From Mogibacterium sp. (lineage in GTDB: Bacteria; Bacillota; Clostridia; Peptostreptococcales; Anaerovoracaceae): DNA of 64,000 nt. The translations under genes and the position numbers were made by a program. The notes under the pieces are model-generated. The model was not told the origin of the DNA. It made no database searches and worked only from the letters and a program-made list of their open reading frames with translations. The stretch spans positions 1 to 64,000 of the forward strand of contig JAEUGJ010000003.1 in NCBI GenBank assembly GCA_016775335.1, in the 5' to 3' direction. Shown piece after piece: positions 8,214 through 18,011 of this stretch (its first letter is position 1; each line of letters begins with the position of its first letter).

Positions 8214-9359
8214 CTAGCCCTGTGCCAGCGCTCTCGCCATTCGCCGGGCTTCCCGGTCGATCTCCAGAATTTCCGATACGCTCTTCGGATCTACCGGATT
8301 GTGGGCCTCCAGCACCTTCTCAATGGTGCGCTGAATGTCCAGGAAACGGATTTCCTTGTTCAGGAACATGGCCACCAATTCCTCATTGGCTCCGTTCAAT
8401 GCAATCGGGTAGCTTCTTCCCTCTTCAATGGCCCGGTACGCCAGACTCAGGCAACGGAACACATCCATCCGCGGCTTCTCGAAATGAAGGTTGGCGCCCT
8501 CCGTAAAGAAGTCCAAGCTGTCCCCGGAATACTCCAGCCGCTTCGGGTATCCCAACGCCAAGCTAATCGGAATTCGCATATCCGGAAGTCCCATCTGAGC
8601 GATGACCGAAGTATCCGCAAATTCCACCATGGAATGAACGATACTCTCCGGGTGCACATGCACATCGATTTTGGACGCCGGCACATCGAAGAGCCAGCGA
8701 GCCTCGATGACTTCCAGCCCCTTGTTCATCATGGTGGCGGAATCGATGGTAATCTTCCGGCCCATGGACCACTTCGGATGATCCAGTGCTTGATCCAATG
8801 TCACGTCTTCCAGATCCTCCAAAGAATACTTTCGGAACGGTCCGCCGGATGCCGTCAGGAGAATTCGCCGAATCTCCCGTCCTTTATTTCCTTCCAGGCA
8901 CTGAAAAATAGCACTGTGTTCGCTGTCCACCGGCAGGAGCTTCACGCCTTTTCTCGCCACGGCATCCATCACCAGCGCCCCTCCGGCCACCAGGGTTTCC
9001 TTATTGGCTAATGCAATATCCTTCCCCAGCTGAATTCCGTGATATGTCGGCGCCAGACCGCTGATTCCCATCAGGGAATTCACAATCATGTCACCCTCGA
9101 CTTCCGTCAGCTGAACCAGCCCCTCGTCGCCATAGTACACGGTAAGATTCGGGAATCGTTCCTGCACCCGACGGGCATCCGCTTCGTTTCCCACGCAGAC
9201 CCCAAGCGGCCAATATTTCTCAATCTGCTGAATCAGTTCATCCACCCGGCTTCTGCAACTCAAAGCAGTCACGGTAAACAAATCCGGATTCTCATCCACA
9301 ATGTCCAAAGTCTGCGTACCGATGGAGCCGGTGCTTCCCAGAATAATTATTTTCTTCAT
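8214..9359 (-). CDS. dxr: 1-deoxy-D-xylulose 5-phosphate reductoisomerase
   Basis: Converts DXP to 2-C-methyl-D-erythritol 4-phosphate with NADPH, the committed step of the MEP pathway. 381 residues, normal length. The N-terminal dinucleotide-binding motif GSTGSIGTQTLDI is clear. The substrate and metal-binding segment with ALANKETLVAGG and LLPVDSEHSAIFQCLEG, and the MNKGLEVIEA segment, are also present. It sits between cdsA and rseP, as in many Clostridia. Confidence 0.97.
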   Translation of the reverse strand: MKKIIILGSTGSIGTQTLDIVDENPDLFTVTALSCRSRVDELIQQIEKYWPLGVCVGNEADARRVQERFPNLTVYYGDEGLVQLTEVEGDMIVNSLMGISGLAPTYHGIQLGKDIALANKETLVAGGALVMDAVARKGVKLLPVDSEHSAIFQCLEGNKGREIRRILLTASGGPFRKYSLEDLEDVTLDQALDHPKWSMGRKITIDSATMMNKGLEVIEARWLFDVPASKIDVHVHPESIVHSMVEFADTSVIAQMGLPDMRIPISLALGYPKRLEYSGDSLDFFTEGANLHFEKPRMDVFRCLSLAYRAIEEGRSYPIALNGANEELVAMFLNKEIRFLDIQRTIEKVLEAHNPVDPKSVSEILEIDREARRMARALAQG

Positions 9360-9395
9360 CCGATTAACCTTCTATCCTCTTCTTCTCTGCTCCGC

Positions 9396-10178
9396 TTACA
9401 CCAGAACGAACAGAATGTAGTAGCACACTGCCGGTGCCACGAAAATCACACTGTCAAAACGATCCATAATACCGCCGTGACCCGGAATCAGGTGGCCGTA
9501 ATCCTTAATTCCCATTCCACGCTTGAACATGGACGCGGTCAGGTCGCCCGCTTCGGCCACCATTCCGCCCAGCACGCCGATAATCATGCAGTGCACCAGC
9601 ATGGTCGGGTAAAAGAAGTATCCGAAGATTCCGCAAAGAATCGCACTTCCCACAACTCCGCCGACGGCACCTTCGATGGTCTTCTTCGGGCTGAGGTTCG
9701 GTGCCATCTTGTGCTTTCCCAGGAAATATCCGGTGAAGTAAGCCATGATATCCGAACCGAAGGCCGCGATAACCACCAGCCAGGTCATCTTTGGATATGG
9801 GGTGTTGTCGATGATGACAATGTGGTAGGAGAACAGCACGATGTACACCAGTGCCGTCAGCGTGGCAACCGCATCGTACGGCTTTCTCTCCGTAATTCTC
9901 CATCCATAGATCATGCTGACCATCATGGAGAGAATTACCCATGCCATCAGGAAGGTGTGGCTCACACCAAAAATCAAGTGTCCCGCATATAGAACGGTAA
10001 TCATCGCATACGCAATCGGCTTGGATGGGTGTACCCCCATGTTCTCAAAACCGTTATAGAACTCCGTTACGCCAACGTAGGCAATCAATGCCGCTGCCGC
10101 CAGCAGCGGAATACCGCCGAAATAGATAATCAATAGCAATGGAACCATCACGATTCCGGAAATAATTCTTGTCTTCAT
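9396..10178 (-). CDS. cdsA: Phosphatidate cytidylyltransferase
   Basis: Makes CDP-diacylglycerol from phosphatidate and CTP for phospholipid synthesis in the membrane. 260 residues with about seven or eight hydrophobic segments and the C-terminal family signature around KRGMGIKDYGHLIPGHGGIMDRFDS. Its ATG overlaps the uppS stop codon by one base (TAATG), which indicates translational coupling. Confidence 0.95.
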   Translation of the reverse strand: MKTRIISGIVMVPLLLIIYFGGIPLLAAAALIAYVGVTEFYNGFENMGVHPSKPIAYAMITVLYAGHLIFGVSHTFLMAWVILSMMVSMIYGWRITERKPYDAVATLTALVYIVLFSYHIVIIDNTPYPKMTWLVVIAAFGSDIMAYFTGYFLGKHKMAPNLSPKKTIEGAVGGVVGSAILCGIFGYFFYPTMLVHCMIIGVLGGMVAEAGDLTASMFKRGMGIKDYGHLIPGHGGIMDRFDSVIFVAPAVCYYILFVLV

Positions 10179-10900
10179 TACTTGTCGTCCTTGTCCCTTC
10201 CTCCGAATCTTCTTTTGCGATGGGAAAACTGTTCACAGAGGTTCCCAAATTCCTCCGGCGTGAAATCCGGCCACAGGGTATCGGTGAACATCAATTCGCT
10301 GTAGGCTGACTGCCATACCAGGAAATTGGATGTCCGCTCTTCCCCGCTGGTCCGAATAATCAGATCCGGATCCGGAATATCATCGTGGAATCTACCGGTA
10401 TAGAGATGCGCACTGATATCCTCCTCCGTAATTTCCGTCCGGCCCGGTTCCGCCAGCAACTCGTTCACTGCTTTTACGATTTCCGCCCGGCCGCCGTAAT
10501 TTACCGCGATGTTAAATACCAGTCCTGTGTTATTCTTAGTGGCATCCAGCAATTTGTCGATTGCGGCAACGGAATCCGCCGGAAGCTCCCGGTATTCGCC
10601 GATGATATTGATGCGCACGTTGTTCTCCACCAGCTCCTTCAGTTCCAGCTGCACGTACTTCACGATGAGCCGGAAGATGCCGGAGACCTCTTCCACGCTG
10701 CGCTTCCAATTCTCCGTAGAGAACGCATACACCGTCAGGTATTTTATTCCCATATTGGAAGCCGCAATTACGATTTTCTTCATGGACTCCATGCCGGCAT
10801 TGTGTCCCATCAGACGAGGAACCCCTTTCTTCTTTGCCCAGCGTCCGTTTCCGTCCATTATAACACCTACATGTGTAGGAAGTTTGTTCGGTTCTGTCAT
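10178..10900 (-). CDS. uppS: Isoprenyl transferase (undecaprenyl diphosphate synthase)
   Basis: cis-Prenyltransferase that builds the lipid carrier for peptidoglycan and teichoic acid precursors. 240 residues. The catalytic segment MDGNGRWAKKKG and the FSTENW and RTSGEERTSNF(L)VWQ motifs match the family. It lies with cdsA and dxr, joining isoprenoid supply to envelope lipid synthesis. Confidence 0.96.
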   Translation of the reverse strand: MTEPNKLPTHVGVIMDGNGRWAKKKGVPRLMGHNAGMESMKKIVIAASNMGIKYLTVYAFSTENWKRSVEEVSGIFRLIVKYVQLELKELVENNVRINIIGEYRELPADSVAAIDKLLDATKNNTGLVFNIAVNYGGRAEIVKAVNELLAEPGRTEITEEDISAHLYTGRFHDDIPDPDLIIRTSGEERTSNFLVWQSAYSELMFTDTLWPDFTPEEFGNLCEQFSHRKRRFGGRDKDDK

Positions 10901-10958
10901 AATATACCTCTTAATACAAGCAAACGTGGCTAAAGAGCCACGTTATACTCACTCATTA

Positions 10959-11510
10959 TTATACTGCCATCAGTTCTTCGTTTTTCTTGGCAATGATTTC
11001 GTCCACCTTCTTGATTGCCTTGTCGATAGTCTTCTGAACATCGTCCAGAGAGTTCTTCATCTCGTCCTCGGTGATATCTCCGGCTTTCTGCTGCTTCTTC
11101 AGGTCGTCGTTCACATCACGGCGTACGTTTCGAATGGCAACCTTCGCATCTTCGCCCATCTTCTTAATCTGCTTTACCAGCTCTTTTCTTCTCTCCTCGG
11201 TCAGCTGCGGAATTCCCAGACGAATGCACTTTCCGTCGTTGGATGGGTTTATGCCCAGGTTCGCTTCATTGATTGCGTGTTCGATGGTTCCCAGAGTGGA
11301 TGGATCGAACGGCGAGATCATCAATGTTCTGGCATCCGGTACGGATACGTTTGCCAGACTCTTCAGTGGAGTCGGAACACCATAATAGTCTACATTTACT
11401 CTGTCCAGAAGAGCCGGATTTGCTCTGCCGGCACGGACGGTGTTCAGATTTTCTCTCAGCACGTTTTCAGTTTTTTCAAGCTTTTCTTCCAGGGATTTCT
11501 TATGAGACAT
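10959..11510 (-). CDS. frr: Ribosome recycling factor
   Basis: Splits post-termination ribosomes together with EF-G. 183 residues, the usual length, with the conserved AGRANPALLDRV and LNTVR region near the N-terminus and a long coiled-coil. A GGAGG site precedes the ATG. It follows pyrH by 23 bases, the standard order in bacteria. Confidence 0.97.
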   Translation of the reverse strand: MSHKKSLEEKLEKTENVLRENLNTVRAGRANPALLDRVNVDYYGVPTPLKSLANVSVPDARTLMISPFDPSTLGTIEHAINEANLGINPSNDGKCIRLGIPQLTEERRKELVKQIKKMGEDAKVAIRNVRRDVNDDLKKQQKAGDITEDEMKNSLDDVQKTIDKAIKKVDEIIAKKNEELMAV

Positions 11511-11533
11511 TTTTCTTCCTCCATTTGTGTCTT

Positions 11534-12238
11534 CTAATGAATCAGCGTTCCCACATTCTCACCGTTAATGACTTTCATCATGTTTCCTTCTTCGGCCATC
11601 GCAAAAACGTACAGCTGAATGTCGTTGTCCTTACAGAGAGTGGCAGCGGTGAGATCCATCACTCTCAGTTCTTTCTCCACAATATCCATATAGGTCAGTT
11701 CTTCATACCGTTCCGCATTCGGATTCACGTTCGGATCTTCCGAGTATACCGCATCGATGTTCTTGGCCAGTAAAATCACTTCCGCATTCATCTCCGCTGC
11801 CCGCAGTGCCGCTGTGGTATCCGTAGAGAAGAATGGGCTTCCCGTTCCGCCTCCAAAAATCACGACTTTGTTGTCGTCCAGATAATCCAGCGCCTTCCGT
11901 CTGGAATATCCCTCTGCCATATCCCGAATTTCGATGGCGGTCATCACCTTCGCATCACATCCGATGGACAGCAAGGAATCCTGCAGTGCCAGGGCGTTCA
12001 TTACCGTTGCCAGCATGCCCATGTAATCTGCGGTCGCCCGGTCGATGTTCTTTCCGGTCCGACCCCGGAAGAAGTTTCCGCCGCCCACAACGATGGCAAT
12101 CTGTACGCCTTCATCGTGGATTTCCTTAATCTGTGCGGCTGTCTTCGCGGTCATCTCCGGATTCACGCCGAATTTATCCTCTCCGGCCAATGCTTCTCCG
12201 CTGAGCTTAATCAAAACTCTCTTGTATTTGGTTGCCAT
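11534..12238 (-). CDS. pyrH: UMP kinase
   Basis: Hexameric amino-acid-kinase-fold enzyme phosphorylating UMP to UDP. 234 residues. LIKLSGEAL, VVGGGNFFRG, GGGTGSPFFSTD and ADG-type allosteric regions are recognisable. The usual upstream partners rpsB and tsf are absent here. Instead thiI lies upstream and a separate promoter precedes pyrH. Confidence 0.97.
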   Translation of the reverse strand: MATKYKRVLIKLSGEALAGEDKFGVNPEMTAKTAAQIKEIHDEGVQIAIVVGGGNFFRGRTGKNIDRATADYMGMLATVMNALALQDSLLSIGCDAKVMTAIEIRDMAEGYSRRKALDYLDDNKVVIFGGGTGSPFFSTDTTAALRAAEMNAEVILLAKNIDAVYSEDPNVNPNAERYEELTYMDIVEKELRVMDLTAATLCKDNDIQLYVFAMAEEGNMMKVINGENVGTLIH

Positions 12239-12264
12239 ATTTCACCTCTCCTACTTCTGTTGAA

Positions 12265-12293
12265 ATAGTATCATATTACCACATCTTTGTAAA
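12265..12293 (-). promoter_or_regulatory. Promoter of the pyrH-frr-uppS-cdsA-dxr operon
   Basis: Minus-strand -35 TTTACA (12288-12293), 17-bp spacer, -10 TACTAT (12265-12270), 27 bases before the pyrH start. It lies in the short gap after thiI and may add to readthrough from upstream. Confidence 0.55.
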
Positions 12294-12300
12294 TCGCATT

Positions 12301-13485
12301 CTACCGCTTCGGCTCGATTAGGACGGTTTCCGCAGAATCCACGGCCGCCTTTACCAGAGCATCCACATCCAGCACTTCTTCCGATTTCTCGATGTTCTTC
12401 AGCTTCGGTTTTGTCACCGGATGCTTCGGCAGGAATACGGTGCAGCAATCCTCGTACGGCTGAATGGAGATATCATAGGTTCCGATTTCCTGCGCCTTAT
12501 CCATGATGTCCACCTTGTCCATGGCAATGAGCGGACGCATTACCGGCATCTTCACTACCGCATCCGTTACCACCAGGGCTTCTGCCGTCTGGCTGGCCAC
12601 CTGTCCCAGATCCTCTCCGGTAATCAGCATCATATCGTGCTTCTTAATCGCCATCTGCTCCGCAATCCGCATCATGAACCGGCGAACCAGAATGGTGGTT
12701 TCATCTTCCGGACAGTTCTTTACGATTTCTTCCTGAATCGGCAGGAGATTCACCACATACATTTTGATGGATCCCATATAACCCGCCAGCACTCCGCACA
12801 AATCCTCTACCTTCTTCTGAGCTCTCTGGCTGGTGTACGGATACGAGTGGAAGTGAATGGCTTCAATCCGCATTCCTCTCTTCGCCATCATGAACGCCGC
12901 AACCGGGCTGTCAATTCCGCCGGACATGAGAATCAGGCCCTTTCCGTTGGTACCCAGCGGCAATCCGCCAAATCCCTTAATCTTATCCCGATAAATGTAT
13001 GCTCCTTCGGACCGAACATCCACGTACAACAGGACTTCCGGTTCATGCACATCCACGTGCAGCACCTTGCAGGTCTTGAGGATTGTTGCGCCCACCTGAC
13101 GGCCGATTTCCGGTGACTGCACCGGGAACGTCTTGTCCACGCGCTTTGCTTTTACCTTGAAGGATTTAATTCCTTCCTTCTCGATTAATTCCATCATGTA
13201 TGCCGCAGCGGCTTTTCCGATGGCATCCATATCCGGCACGCAGCAGGTTGCCGGACTCACAGTGGCCACGCCGAACACCTTCGATGCCACCCGAACCACT
13301 TCTTCCCGAGGCACATCTGCCGGTACCCGAACCAGCATCAGACCGCCAATCCAACGGGATTCCACATCGTTGAATACGGAGAGGGCACTGCGCACTCTTT
13401 CCAGAAGCACCCGTTCAAAGTACGGGCGGTTCATTCCTTTCAGTGCCACTTCGCCGCACCGAACAATGTACAAATTCTTTTCCAT
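12301..13485 (-). CDS. thiI: tRNA 4-thiouridine sulfurtransferase
   Basis: Adenylates U8 of tRNA and transfers sulfur received from a cysteine desulfurase. 394 residues: N-terminal ferredoxin-like and THUMP domains (about 1-170), then a PP-loop pyrophosphatase domain with LMSGGIDSPVAAFMMAKRG. It seems to lack the C-terminal rhodanese domain of the E. coli protein, as is usual in Firmicutes. The cysteine desulfurase directly upstream is its likely sulfur donor. Confidence 0.95.
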   Translation of the reverse strand: MEKNLYIVRCGEVALKGMNRPYFERVLLERVRSALSVFNDVESRWIGGLMLVRVPADVPREEVVRVASKVFGVATVSPATCCVPDMDAIGKAAAAYMMELIEKEGIKSFKVKAKRVDKTFPVQSPEIGRQVGATILKTCKVLHVDVHEPEVLLYVDVRSEGAYIYRDKIKGFGGLPLGTNGKGLILMSGGIDSPVAAFMMAKRGMRIEAIHFHSYPYTSQRAQKKVEDLCGVLAGYMGSIKMYVVNLLPIQEEIVKNCPEDETTILVRRFMMRIAEQMAIKKHDMMLITGEDLGQVASQTAEALVVTDAVVKMPVMRPLIAMDKVDIMDKAQEIGTYDISIQPYEDCCTVFLPKHPVTKPKLKNIEKSEEVLDVDALVKAAVDSAETVLIEPKR

Positions 13486-13505
13486 TTCTGTCTCCTATCT
13501 GTCTT

Positions 13506-14690
13506 CTACCGGAAGCTTCCCAATCTCCGGAATCTCGTTACCGCGTTCTTCAGGCGATCGATAACAAAATTCATCTCTTCTATCGTATTAAACTCCGAGA
13601 AACTGAACCGAATCGCACATTCAATTTCCTTATGCCCCAAGGACATGGCCTGCAGTACATGGCTGTCTCCCGTGTGATGGGAGGCGCATGCGGAACCGGT
13701 GGAAACAAAGATGCCATCCTGTTCTAATGTGTGAAGAAGCACTTCGCCGCGGGTTCCCAGGAAGGAAAAATTAATGACGGACGGGCAGCGGGTTCCGTAA
13801 TGCTGAAGCTCCAAACCCTGCTCCTCGAAACCGTTCAGCTGCACATCCGGAATCTCGTCGATGACCGCTTTCCGGAAGTAGTCGTTCACCTGTGCCATCT
13901 TCTGCTGTTTTTCAAAGATGTTTTCCGTGGCCATCTGCGCCGCAAGCCCCAGTCCGGCGATTCCCGGCGTATTCTCTGTTCCGGAGCGGAATCCGTCTTC
14001 CTGTCCGCCGCCTAAGATAAACGGCGGAAGGTGAACTCCCTTCCGAATGTAGAGAGCTCCTACGCCCTTCGGTCCGTGGAATTTGTGTCCGCTGATGGAA
14101 ATCAGGTCGAATGGAGCGTCGTTAAACTCTACTTTACCGAATGCCTGTACGCCATCCGTGTGGAACAGGATTTCCGTTCCGTGGTCTCGATTGAACTCCT
14201 GAACGATGCGATAACACGGAAGCACCGGTTCAATGGTGCCCACCTCGTTGTTCACCGCCATCATGGATACCAGTACGGTCTCCTCATCTAACGCCGCTTT
14301 CAGCGCCTGCGGTTCCACGTATCCGTTCACATCGGAGGAAAGATAGACGATTTCATATCCGTCCTCCTGAAGACGCTTCATGCATTCCAGCACCGCCGGA
14401 TGCTCTAGCTGCGTGGTAATGACTTTTTTCCCCCGGCGACGCATCTTGCGGCAGGAGGAGAAAATCGCCATGTTATCACTTTCCGTTCCGCCGGAGGTAA
14501 AAACAATTCGGCCGTCTCTCGGGAATGTCCGGCTCAATGCTTCTCTCGCATCAAAGATATAATTGCCGGCTTCAAATCCCATAGAATGGAGGGAAGACGG
14601 ATTTCCAAACTCCTCCCGCTGAAGCCGAATCATTAAATCCGTCACTTCATCATATTGCCTTGTGGTTGCACTATTATCCAGATATATCAT
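13506..14690 (-). CDS. Cysteine desulfurase (NifS/IscS family) paired with ThiI
   Basis: PLP enzyme that removes sulfur from cysteine and passes it on as a persulfide. 394 residues. The PLP lysine lies in SISGHKFHGPKGVGALY, and the conserved histidine is in TTQLEHPAVLECMK. The active cysteine is probably in STGSACASHH. It sits 20 bases before thiI, a pairing typical of the dedicated 4-thiouridine desulfurase (NifZ type) rather than the iron-sulfur cluster enzyme. Confidence 0.92.
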   Translation of the reverse strand: MIYLDNSATTRQYDEVTDLMIRLQREEFGNPSSLHSMGFEAGNYIFDAREALSRTFPRDGRIVFTSGGTESDNMAIFSSCRKMRRRGKKVITTQLEHPAVLECMKRLQEDGYEIVYLSSDVNGYVEPQALKAALDEETVLVSMMAVNNEVGTIEPVLPCYRIVQEFNRDHGTEILFHTDGVQAFGKVEFNDAPFDLISISGHKFHGPKGVGALYIRKGVHLPPFILGGGQEDGFRSGTENTPGIAGLGLAAQMATENIFEKQQKMAQVNDYFRKAVIDEIPDVQLNGFEEQGLELQHYGTRCPSVINFSFLGTRGEVLLHTLEQDGIFVSTGSACASHHTGDSHVLQAMSLGHKEIECAIRFSFSEFNTIEEMNFVIDRLKNAVTRFRRLGSFR

Positions 14691-14746
14691 GTTATTCCTT
14701 CTATGTCTTCTATGCTGTCTTTGTATCTATGTCTTGTCTTTGCGGT

Positions 14747-14774
14747 AAAAAAGCTCCCCGAATCGGGGAGCTTT
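14747..14774 (-). terminator. Terminator of rny
   Basis: AAAGCTCCCCG pairs with CGGGGAGCTTT around a 3-base loop, followed on the minus strand by a run of T. It lies 3 bases after the rny stop, so rny is largely its own transcript. Confidence 0.85.
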
Positions 14775-14776
14775 GA

Positions 14777-16321
14777 TTATTTCGCGTAATCGGTTGCTCT
14801 TGTCTCCCTGATAACATTAACCTTGATTTGTCCGGGATATTCAAGTTCGCCTTCAATTTTCTTTGCGATTTCACGAGCAAGCATCGGTACTTCGTCGTCC
14901 TTCACCTGATTCGGTTTTACCGCAATCCGGATTTCTCTGCCGGCCTGAATTGCATAGGACTTGTCTACGCCCTTCGTGGTATTGGCAATCTCCTCCAGAC
15001 TCTCCAGACGCTTGATGTAGGATTCCAACGTCTCCCGACGAGCTCCCGGCCGAGCTGCGGAAAGCGCATCTGCCGCCGCTACCAGCACCGCTTCCATGGT
15101 GGTCGGCTCCACATCACCGTGATGTGCCTGAACGGCGTTGACCACCTTCCAGGACTCCTTGTACTTCTTGCAGATGTTGGCACCGATTTCCACATGGGTT
15201 CCTTCCACTTCGTGGTCGATGGATTTACCGATGTCGTGAAGCAGTCCGGCTCTCTTTGCCAGTCTCGGGTCGTAACCCAGTTCCGAAGCCATCAGCCCTG
15301 CCAGCAGGGAGACTTCGATGGAATGTTTTAAAACATTCTGACCGTAGGAAGTACGATACTTCAGTCTGCCAAGCAGCTTCACCATCTCCGGATGCAGGTT
15401 GTGCACGCCGGTCTCGAAGCAAGCCTGTTCGCCCTCTTCCTTGATGATGTTATTCACTTCCTTGGTGGCTTTCTGCACCATCTCTTCAATGCGAGCCGGG
15501 TGAATTCTGCCATCCGTAATCAGTTTCTCCAATGCAATCCGGGCGATTTCTCGACGAATCGGATCGAATCCGGAAAGAATAACCGCTTCCGGTGTATCGT
15601 CAATAATCAAATCCACACCGGTGAGGGTCTCGATGGCACGGATATTTCTTCCTTCTCGGCCGATAATTCGGCCCTTCATATCGTCGCTCGGAAGAGGAAC
15701 CACCGATACGGTGGTCTCCGCCACCTGATCTGCCGCACAGCGCTGAATCGCCATGGTGACGATTTCTCTCGCCCGCTTGTCCGCCTCGTCCTTCGCTTCC
15801 GTCTCTACCTGGGTAATCATTGCAGAAGCATCCTTTCGGATGTCCTTCTCCACTTCATCCAGCAGAATTTGCTTCGCTTCTTCCTGGGTGTAGCCGGAAA
15901 TCTTTTCCAGTTCTTCCCGCTGCTTTGCCAGGTATTCGTCGATTTTCTGGTGCTTCTCATTCATAGAACGCTCTCTCTTGGAAAGACCGTCCTCTCGACG
16001 TTCGATGTTCTCTAGCTTCTTCTCGACGTTTTCTTCTTTCTGAAGAATTCTTCTTTCGGATTTCTCTACTTCCTTTCGGCGATCCCGAATTTCATTTTCC
16101 AAATCCGACTTTAGTCTGTGTGTTTCTTCCTTTGCCTCTAAGATCTTCTCTTTCTTGATATTCTCCGCAGCATTCTGCGCATCTAAAATCAAGTTCTGAG
16201 CCTTCTGTTCCGCACTTCCGATTTTGCTTTCGCCCACGTTCTTGCGGAGAAGGTAACCAATCAACAGTCCAATGGTCAGAAACACAACAGCAAAAATCAT
16301 TCCATCAACGGTATCATTCAC
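14777..16321 (-). CDS. rny: Ribonuclease Y
   Basis: Membrane-anchored endoribonuclease that starts mRNA decay in Firmicutes. 514 residues: N-terminal membrane helix (about 6-25), a long charged coiled coil (about 30-200), KH domain with GRIIGREGRNIRAIE, and HD domain (HSIEVSLLAGLMASELG ... HDIGKSIDHE). The start is GTG at 16321 behind GGAGG. Confidence 0.96.
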   Translation of the reverse strand: MNDTVDGMIFAVVFLTIGLLIGYLLRKNVGESKIGSAEQKAQNLILDAQNAAENIKKEKILEAKEETHRLKSDLENEIRDRRKEVEKSERRILQKEENVEKKLENIERREDGLSKRERSMNEKHQKIDEYLAKQREELEKISGYTQEEAKQILLDEVEKDIRKDASAMITQVETEAKDEADKRAREIVTMAIQRCAADQVAETTVSVVPLPSDDMKGRIIGREGRNIRAIETLTGVDLIIDDTPEAVILSGFDPIRREIARIALEKLITDGRIHPARIEEMVQKATKEVNNIIKEEGEQACFETGVHNLHPEMVKLLGRLKYRTSYGQNVLKHSIEVSLLAGLMASELGYDPRLAKRAGLLHDIGKSIDHEVEGTHVEIGANICKKYKESWKVVNAVQAHHGDVEPTTMEAVLVAAADALSAARPGARRETLESYIKRLESLEEIANTTKGVDKSYAIQAGREIRIAVKPNQVKDDEVPMLAREIAKKIEGELEYPGQIKVNVIRETRATDYAK

Positions 16322-16419
16322 TGTTATGTCCTCCTTTAAATTTAAATATAAATATTGTGTATTTTCGTACGAATCAGCTGACTGTTCCAGTCAGCAGAAT
16401 TTCATAATCATACAAAATA

Positions 16420-16448
16420 ATTATAATCCGAATTACAAAAATAGTCAA
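16420..16448 (-). promoter_or_regulatory. Promoter of rny
   Basis: Minus-strand -35 TTGACT (16443-16448), 17-bp spacer, -10 TATAAT (16420-16425), with a leader of roughly 90 bases before the GTG start. Near-consensus sigma-A site. Confidence 0.8.
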
Positions 16449-16524
16449 TATATACAACTCTATTTAAAGGAATACCCCCATGTATAGTTATCGTTCCTAA
16501 AAGGAATTCTCACTTAGAATGCTA

Positions 16525-17247
16525 TTATTTATGGATCAACCGCTCGGCGATATTTCGGAAGTTTCCGGATACATAGGATTCTTTTTTCAGAACGGCGGGA
16601 ATTCCCGCATCGGAAGACACCCGAAAAATATCATCTTCGAGAATCATTCCCAACATTTCGCATTTGAATTGCATATTGATTTCCTGGGGTTCCGGTTCCA
16701 ACTTCTGCTCGGTCAAAGACGGATAGATGCGGTTCAGCACGTAGCGGCGCCGGAACACCCTCTGTCGAATCAGCCGGTCCTCCAGCATATCTGCATTTCG
16801 AAGGGCCGTCTGCTCCGGGGTCACCACAATCAACGTTTCCTCTGCCGCTGCCGCACAGGTGGTGACGAATTCATCCGCACCCGGCGCCCCATCGATTACG
16901 ATGAAATCGAAATTCTCCTTTGCATCGTCAATCAATGCCTGCCATTTATCCCGATCCAAATGGCTTCGATCTTCCATAAGGCCACCCGGAAGGAGATACA
17001 GGCTGGCCGGCTTCTCCATTCGGATTACCGCCTGTTCCAGCATGCAGACGCCGTTCATTACGTCAAAGACGTGGTAGATTGCTTCATTTTCCGCATCCAG
17101 CATGAGATCCAAGGTGCGCATGCCCGGATTCATATCGATCAGCAACGTGTTTCTGCCCATCATGCCCAGGGTTGCGGCCAGATTCACGGCAAAAACGGAT
17201 TTGCCGGTTCCCCCTCTTCCCGATGCAATATAGAATACCTGATTCAT
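16525..17247 (-). CDS. MinD/ParA-family ATPase
   Basis: 240 residues from the ATG at 17247. That start has a GGAG site 7 bases upstream overlapping the radC stop, whereas the ATG at 17271 has none. The deviant Walker A motif is GRGGTGKSVFAVNLA, with lysines as in MinD/ParA. LLIDMNPGMRTLDLML matches the Walker A' region, and FDFIVIDGAPG is the Walker B. The C-terminus (FRNIAERLIHK) could form an amphipathic helix, as in MinD. Position after radC resembles the radC-mre-min neighbourhood of other Firmicutes, but no minC is visible. A division-site or flagellar-number role is inference. Confidence 0.75.
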   Translation of the reverse strand: MNQVFYIASGRGGTGKSVFAVNLAATLGMMGRNTLLIDMNPGMRTLDLMLDAENEAIYHVFDVMNGVCMLEQAVIRMEKPASLYLLPGGLMEDRSHLDRDKWQALIDDAKENFDFIVIDGAPGADEFVTTCAAAAEETLIVVTPEQTALRNADMLEDRLIRQRVFRRRYVLNRIYPSLTEQKLEPEPQEINMQFKCEMLGMILEDDIFRVSSDAGIPAVLKKESYVSGNFRNIAERLIHK

Positions 17248-17251
17248 CGCT

Positions 17252-17935
17252 TTACTCCATATAACCTTCATTTCTAAGACTGATGTACCGGCCGTCGCCG
17301 ATAATCAGATGATCCAACAGTCGAATTCCCACCAATTTGGAAACTTCCATAATCCGTTTCGTGGATTGGATATCATCCCCGCTGGGGGTGGGATCCCCGC
17401 TGGGGTGATTGTGTGCCAAAATAATTCCCGCGGCACCCTTCCGAATGGCCGGCCGAAAAACCTCCCGGGGATGCACCACCGTGGAAGTCAGTTCCCCCAT
17501 GGAAATGGTAATTCTGGATTCGATTTCGCATTTCGCATTCAGAAGCAGTGCCACCAAGTGCTCCTGTTTCAGTCCGCGCATCTCTGCCATCAACAGGTTA
17601 GCCACCGACTCCGGATTCTTCATGGACATCCGTTGATCTTCCGACTCCCGCCCCATCAGGCGACGAGCCAATTCCAGGCTGGCCACGATAGAGCAGGCTT
17701 TGGTGGCTCCGATTCCATCGATTTCCGTTAGCTCCTGTACATCCGCCTCTCGTAGGCTGCCCAGCTCTTTCGCAGAGTAGGCCAACACGTCCTCCGCCAG
17801 CTGTACCGCAGATTTGCTGGAATTGCCGGTCCGGATAATCAATGCCAGCAATTCCGGCGTGCTGAGGCTTTCCGCTCCCGCATACATCAGCTTCTCCTTG
17901 GGACGCTCTTCCTGAGGAATATCTTTGATTCTCAT
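17252..17935 (-). CDS. radC: RadC-family JAB domain protein
   Basis: 227 residues: an N-terminal helix-hairpin-helix-like region (about 1-95) and a C-terminal JAMM metalloprotease-like domain with the zinc motif HNHPSGDPTPSGDD. Despite the name, a repair function is not established for the family. It has its own promoter and is followed immediately by the MinD-like ATPase. Confidence 0.93.
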   Translation of the reverse strand: MRIKDIPQEERPKEKLMYAGAESLSTPELLALIIRTGNSSKSAVQLAEDVLAYSAKELGSLREADVQELTEIDGIGATKACSIVASLELARRLMGRESEDQRMSMKNPESVANLLMAEMRGLKQEHLVALLLNAKCEIESRITISMGELTSTVVHPREVFRPAIRKGAAGIILAHNHPSGDPTPSGDDIQSTKRIMEVSKLVGIRLLDHLIIGDGRYISLRNEGYME

Positions 17936-18011
17936 CTATGCTTCTCCTTATGTTCGAAGCACATCCGGGTATTTCTGTCTTTCCGTTTCACTTCATTCCT
18001 ACGTGAAAAAT

